DNA from: Actinoplanes lobatus
GTDB taxonomy: Bacteria; Actinomycetota; Actinomycetes; Mycobacteriales; Micromonosporaceae
Reading direction: 5' to 3'
Length of the DNA: 64,000 nt
Assembly: GCF_014205215.1 (NCBI RefSeq)
Contig: NZ_JACHNC010000001.1
Coordinates: 5,576,501-5,640,500, forward strand
Of this stretch, positions 60,765 through 64,000 are shown piece after piece. The translations under genes were made by a program, and so were the position numbers. The notes beneath the pieces are model-generated. The model had not been told where the DNA came from. It saw nothing but the letters and a program-made list of their open reading frames with translations, and did no database searches. Positions within the stretch are counted from its first letter, which is position 1. Each line of letters opens with the position of its first letter.

Positions 60765-61315
60765 CGGCTCGGCTCCTTGATGACGACCGGCTTGACGAGC
60801 GCCGGCTGGGGGGTGGTCGGTTCGCCGGCGGCCGCGACGGCGCGCTCGAGGCGGGTGCGGGCACGGTGCAGGCGTACGAGGAACGTCGCGGTGGAGCAGT
60901 TCACGACCCGGGCCGCCGCACGGGCGGACAGCCCGTCCCAGGCGGTGAGGGTCAGCACCTCCCGGTCGTTCTCGGAGAGCCGGGCGAGCGCCGCCAGGAT
61001 CGCCGAGCGTTCGGCGACGCTGTCGGCGACGTCGGGGGTGTCGTCCGCCCACGCCAGCATCTCGGCGGCGAGGGCACGCTGCCGTTCCTCGTCGCGGTAG
61101 CGCTCGCGGATCACGTTGCGCGCGACGCCGAGCAGCCACGGCAGCGCGGCGCCGCCCGGCATGCTGCCGAACCGCCGCCAGGCCACGAGGAACGTGTCCG
61201 CCACCACCTCGTCGGCGTGCGGTCGCCCGGCCCGGGCGACCGCGTACGCGTAGACGCGGGGATGGTACTCGGCATACAGCGCGGTGAACTCCTGCGCATT
61301 CTCAGGGTCTGCCAC
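60761..61315 (-). CDS. ECF-type RNA polymerase sigma factor
   Basis: 184 residues with region 2 (LYAEYHPRVYAYAVARAG, then DEVVADTFLVAWRRF, LPWLLGVARNVIRERYRDE) and region 4 (LSENDREVLTLTAWDGLSARAAARVV, then TATFLVRLHRARTRLERAV). It would direct a small regulon, probably including its own operon, under control of the membrane protein encoded downstream. Translationally coupled to that gene. Confidence 0.92.
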   Translation of the reverse strand: MADPENAQEFTALYAEYHPRVYAYAVARAGRPHADEVVADTFLVAWRRFGSMPGGAALPWLLGVARNVIRERYRDEERQRALAAEMLAWADDTPDVADSVAERSAILAALARLSENDREVLTLTAWDGLSARAAARVVNCSTATFLVRLHRARTRLERAVAAAGEPTTPQPALVKPVVIKEPSR

Positions 61316-61463
61316 TGATGGGCCGTCCTTAGGGAAGGGGTCCTGTCACCTGGTAATGCGCCGGGGAGCCGAATCCTTACAGCCGTTTCTCCCGCGACCG
61401 ATTCGCCCACCGGCGCGACGGCCCGTGACTAGGCTCGGATCAACGACGAAAGCGGGTGTCATC

Positions 61464-62672
61464 GTGTTGTCGGACAGGTCCCGGCCGATCATCCAGGCCA
61501 CGCTGCCGGTCGTCGCCGACCATATCTCGGAGATCGCCAGGCGGTTCTACGCGCACATGTTCGCCGAGCACCCGGAGTTCCAGGACGGGATGTTCAACCG
61601 CGGCAACCAGGCCGAGGGCTCCCAGCCGAAGGCGCTGGCCGGGTCGGTCGCCGTCTTCGCCACCAGGTTGCTGTCGCATCCGCCGAGGATCCCGGAGCGG
61701 CTGCTCACCCGGATCGCGCACAAGCACGCCTCGCTCGGCATCCGGCCCGACCAGTACGACATCGTCCGTGAGCACCTCATGTGGGCCATCGGCGACGTGC
61801 TCGGCGACGCCGTCACACCGGACGTCGCGGCCGCCTGGGACGAGGTGTACTGGCTGATGGCGTACGCGCTGATCCACCAGGAACGCGGCCTCTACAGCGC
61901 CCGCGGCGTCACCCCGGAACGGGTGTGGCGGCAGTGGCGGGTCGCCGCCAAGGAATGGGAGACCGACGACGTCGTGTCCTTCGTGATGCGGCGCGTCGAC
62001 GACCGGCCGGTCAAGACGTCCCTGCCGGGCCAGTACATCACCCTCCTCGCGACCATGCCGGACGGCGTACGCCAGCCCCGGCAGTACAGCCTGACCCGCG
62101 CCGACGACGGCGAGCACCGCTACTTCGCGGTGAAGCGGGTGCACGGCGGCGGCAAACCCGACGGCGAGGTCTCCAACCTGCTGCACGACTCGGTCAATGT
62201 CGGTGACGAACTGACCATGAGCGTTCCGTACGGCGACGTGGTCCTGGACGACTCCGGACGGCCGGTCGTGTTCGCCAGCGCCGGCATCGGGGTCACGCCG
62301 ATGGCCGGGATGCTGTCCCACCTGGTGGCCGCCGGCTCCCACCTGCACATCACGATGCTGCACGCCGACGCCGCCGAGTCCACCTTCCCGCTGCGCGCGC
62401 AGATCGTCGACGACCTGGCCCGGCTGCCCAAGTCCGCCCTGTACGTCTGGTACGAGCAGGACCAGCGCACCGACCTGCCGGTGACCGCCGCCTTCTCCGG
62501 CGCCATGAACCTGGACCAGGCCGACCTGCCCGAGGGCGCCGTCCACTACCTGTGCGGGCCGCTGCCGTTCCTCCAGTCGATCCGCAGCGCGCTGATCGAC
62601 CGTGGCGTCCCGCCCCGCGACATCCAGTACGAGGTGTTCGGTCCCGACCTGTGGCAGGCCGACGCCGACTGA
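61464..62672 (+). CDS. hmp: Flavohaemoglobin (nitric oxide dioxygenase)
   Basis: 402 residues: N-terminal globin (about 1-135) with the proximal His in IAHKHASLGI, followed by FAD (RQPRQYSLT) and NAD(P)H (ASAGIGVTPMAGML, then YLCGPLPFLQSI) domains. The enzyme converts NO to nitrate with O2 and NADPH. Start at GTG 61464 gives the usual N terminus (LSDRSRPIIQATLPVVADHI); no strong ribosome site is evident. It is divergent from the ECF sigma gene across 148 bp. Confidence 0.94.
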   Translation: MLSDRSRPIIQATLPVVADHISEIARRFYAHMFAEHPEFQDGMFNRGNQAEGSQPKALAGSVAVFATRLLSHPPRIPERLLTRIAHKHASLGIRPDQYDIVREHLMWAIGDVLGDAVTPDVAAAWDEVYWLMAYALIHQERGLYSARGVTPERVWRQWRVAAKEWETDDVVSFVMRRVDDRPVKTSLPGQYITLLATMPDGVRQPRQYSLTRADDGEHRYFAVKRVHGGGKPDGEVSNLLHDSVNVGDELTMSVPYGDVVLDDSGRPVVFASAGIGVTPMAGMLSHLVAAGSHLHITMLHADAAESTFPLRAQIVDDLARLPKSALYVWYEQDQRTDLPVTAAFSGAMNLDQADLPEGAVHYLCGPLPFLQSIRSALIDRGVPPRDIQYEVFGPDLWQADAD

Positions 62673-62761
62673 GGCGCCCGGCCTGACCGGTTAGGCTGTC
62701 CGGAGGTGTGCCGGGAAGTCTGGTCGGCGGGAGATTCACCGACCCTCGATCTGGAGGCCCC

Positions 62762-64000
62762 GTGCCCGACGACCCCAGCCCGTCCCCGATCGTGCTGAGC
62801 CGCGGGTCCTGGGCCGAGGCCCGCCGGATCGCCGACGTGCTCCGCAAGGAGACCGTCGGCGGCGTGCTGCTGCTGGCCGGCGCGCTGATCGCCCTGCTCT
62901 GGGCGAACTCCCCGTGGTCCGCCTCGTACGAGGCGCTGACCGGGTTCACCGTCGGCCCGCACGCCCTGCACCTCGACCTCACGTTGGCCACCTGGGCGGC
63001 CGACGGCCTTCTGGCGATCTTCTTCTTCGTCGCCGGTCTCGAGCTCAAACGCGAGTTCGTGGCCGGCGACCTGCGGGATCCGCGCCTGGCCGCGGTGCCG
63101 GTCGCCGCGGCCGTCGGCGGGGTGATCGCGCCCGCGGTCCTCTACCTGGCCGTCAACCACGGCGGCGCGACCGAGGGCTGGGCGATTCCGACCGCCACCG
63201 ACATCGCCTTCGCGCTCGCCGTGCTCGCCGTCGTCGGCCGCAGCCTGCCCACCGCGATGCGCACCTTCCTGCTCACCCTCGCGGTGGTCGACGACCTGCT
63301 CGCCATCATGATCATCGCGGTGTTCTACACCGAGGACCTGGCGATCCTGCCGCTGCTCGGCGCGCTGGTGCCGCTCGGGCTGTTCACCTGGCTGGTGCAG
63401 CGCCGCGTCCGGAGGTGGTGGCTGCTGCTGCCGCTGGCGTTCGCCGTCTGGACGCTGGTGCACGCCTCCGGGGTGCACGCCACGGTGGCCGGTGTGCTGC
63501 TCGGCTTCGCCGTCCCGGTGCTCCCGGTCTCCGGCGAGCACGGTCTGGCCGAGCATTTCGAGCACCGGTTCCGGCCCCTCTCGGCCGGCGTCGCGGTGCC
63601 GATCTTCGCGCTCATGTCGGCCGGGGTGACCGTCGGCGGGCTGGACGGGCTCAGCGAGGCGCTGTCCGACCCGGCCGCGATCGGCATCATGGTGGGCCTG
63701 CTCGCCGGTAAGCCGATCGGCATCCTCGGCGCCACCTGGCTGACCGCCCGGTTCACCAGGGCCCGCTTCGCCGCCGGTTTCGCCCCGATCGACATGGCCG
63801 GCCTGGCCGTGCTCGCCGGCATCGGCTTCACCGTCTCGCTGCTGATCGCGGAGCTGGCGTTCGGCGCGGGCAGCGTCCGCGACGGCTACGCCAAGATCGC
63901 CGTGCTGGCCGGGTCGCTGGCGGCCGCCCTGGTGGCCGGTGTGCTGCTGCGGGTGCGTAACCGCGCCTACCGCCGCCTCCGGGCGGAGGAGCGGATCGAC
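62762..64000 (+). CDS. nhaA: Na+/H+ antiporter NhaA (3' end beyond window)
   Basis: At least 413 residues, open at the right edge; family members are about 390-450 long, so it is nearly complete. Transport residues are visible in [19 protein letters not shown] and the double Asp of [13 protein letters not shown]. About twelve membrane helices are present, and the tail has begun to turn basic ([15 protein letters not shown]). GTG 62762 has GGAGG four bases upstream. It exports sodium in exchange for protons at alkaline pH. Confidence 0.94.
   Translation, partial: MPDDPSPSPIVLSRGSWAEARRIADVLRKETVGGVLLLAGALIALLWANSPWSASYEALTGFTVGPHALHLDLTLATWAADGLLAIFFFVAGLELKREFVAGDLRDPRLAAVPVAAAVGGVIAPAVLYLAVNHGGATEGWAIPTATDIAFALAVLAVVGRSLPTAMRTFLLTLAVVDDLLAIMIIAVFYTEDLAILPLLGALVPLGLFTWLVQRRVRRWWLLLPLAFAVWTLVHASGVHATVAGVLLGFAVPVLPVSGEHGLAEHFEHRFRPLSAGVAVPIFALMSAGVTVGGLDGLSEALSDPAAIGIMVGLLAGKPIGILGATWLTARFTRARFAAGFAPIDMAGLAVLAGIGFTVSLLIAELAFGAGSVRDGYAKIAVLAGSLAAALVAGVLLRVRNRAYRRLRAEERID

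Noticed and set aside
1..64000. Prophage, insertion sequence, tRNA or rRNA genes
   Set aside because: No transposase, integrase, phage structural gene or cloverleaf-like sequence was noticed on either strand, though a covariance-model search was not possible.

Overview
The window is high-GC DNA (about 70% G+C) with frequent GTG starts, many secreted polysaccharide-degrading enzymes, palindromic LacI-type operators including two exact CebR boxes, an IdeR/DmdR-type iron box, and typical filamentous-actinomycete families (CinY, DUF574 methyltransferase, DUF3040, CU044_5270, CHAT-TPR, GPP34). This fits a soil actinomycete, most likely of the Actinoplanes/Micromonosporaceae type. That assignment is inferred from gene content, not proven. 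I saw no tRNA, rRNA, insertion sequence, prophage or CRISPR array.

Layout. 1-14 kb is a plant cell-wall (mainly pectin) region: the end of a PL11 rhamnogalacturonan lyase, two divergent GH43 arabinan enzymes, a PL1 pectate lyase, a GH5 enzyme and a CE12 rhamnogalacturonan acetylesterase beside a decayed LacI-type regulator. PAP2, cold-shock, APH-like and prfC genes are mixed in. 14-25 kb holds CinY, an L,D-transpeptidase, an iron-box DoxX gene, a SAM methyltransferase, a BON protein, a Cip1-like secreted protein, a GH12-CBM2 cellulase under a CebR box, a lysyl oxidase and an M4 protease. 25-35 kb holds malQ, an Acg-type nitroreductase, and an apparent two-gene unit of a MASE1-type sensor kinase followed by a 999-aa caspase-like CHAT protein. 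35.3-36.5 kb is a non-coding repeat island bounded by an inverted pair of ~97-bp elements.

36.5-41.4 kb has a WXG100-like protein with a small partner, a PH-domain protein, an SPFH/RHH/GPP34 operon and a secreted lipase. At 41.3-42.5 kb a tryptophanyl-tRNA synthetase gene is preceded by what reads as a complete ribosome-mediated attenuator: a 13-codon leader with tandem Trp codons, alternative hairpins and an intrinsic terminator. 42.5-49.5 kb has an MFS transporter, a PadR-ABC ATPase-FtsX permease operon, a second PadR gene and a renalase-like flavoprotein. A second repeat island (49.5-50.0 kb) runs into the 3' end of a short, otherwise unlisted gene divergent from a LacI-family regulator. 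The last 13 kb carries an RCC1-repeat secreted protein under a second CebR box, a Rieske oxygenase, a hybrid sensor kinase overlapping a MurJ-like flippase, an ECF sigma factor with its membrane partner, a flavohaemoglobin and an NhaA antiporter running off the right edge.

How it works together: the secreted enzymes can strip acetyl groups, cut the rhamnogalacturonan and polygalacturonan backbones, trim arabinan side chains and attack beta-glucan. The operators suggest control by sugar-responsive LacI-family repressors. The most unusual parts are the trpS attenuator, the kinase/CHAT pair, the SPFH-RHH-GPP34 operon, the RCC1 gene with a cellulose-regulon operator, and the nested repeat islands.
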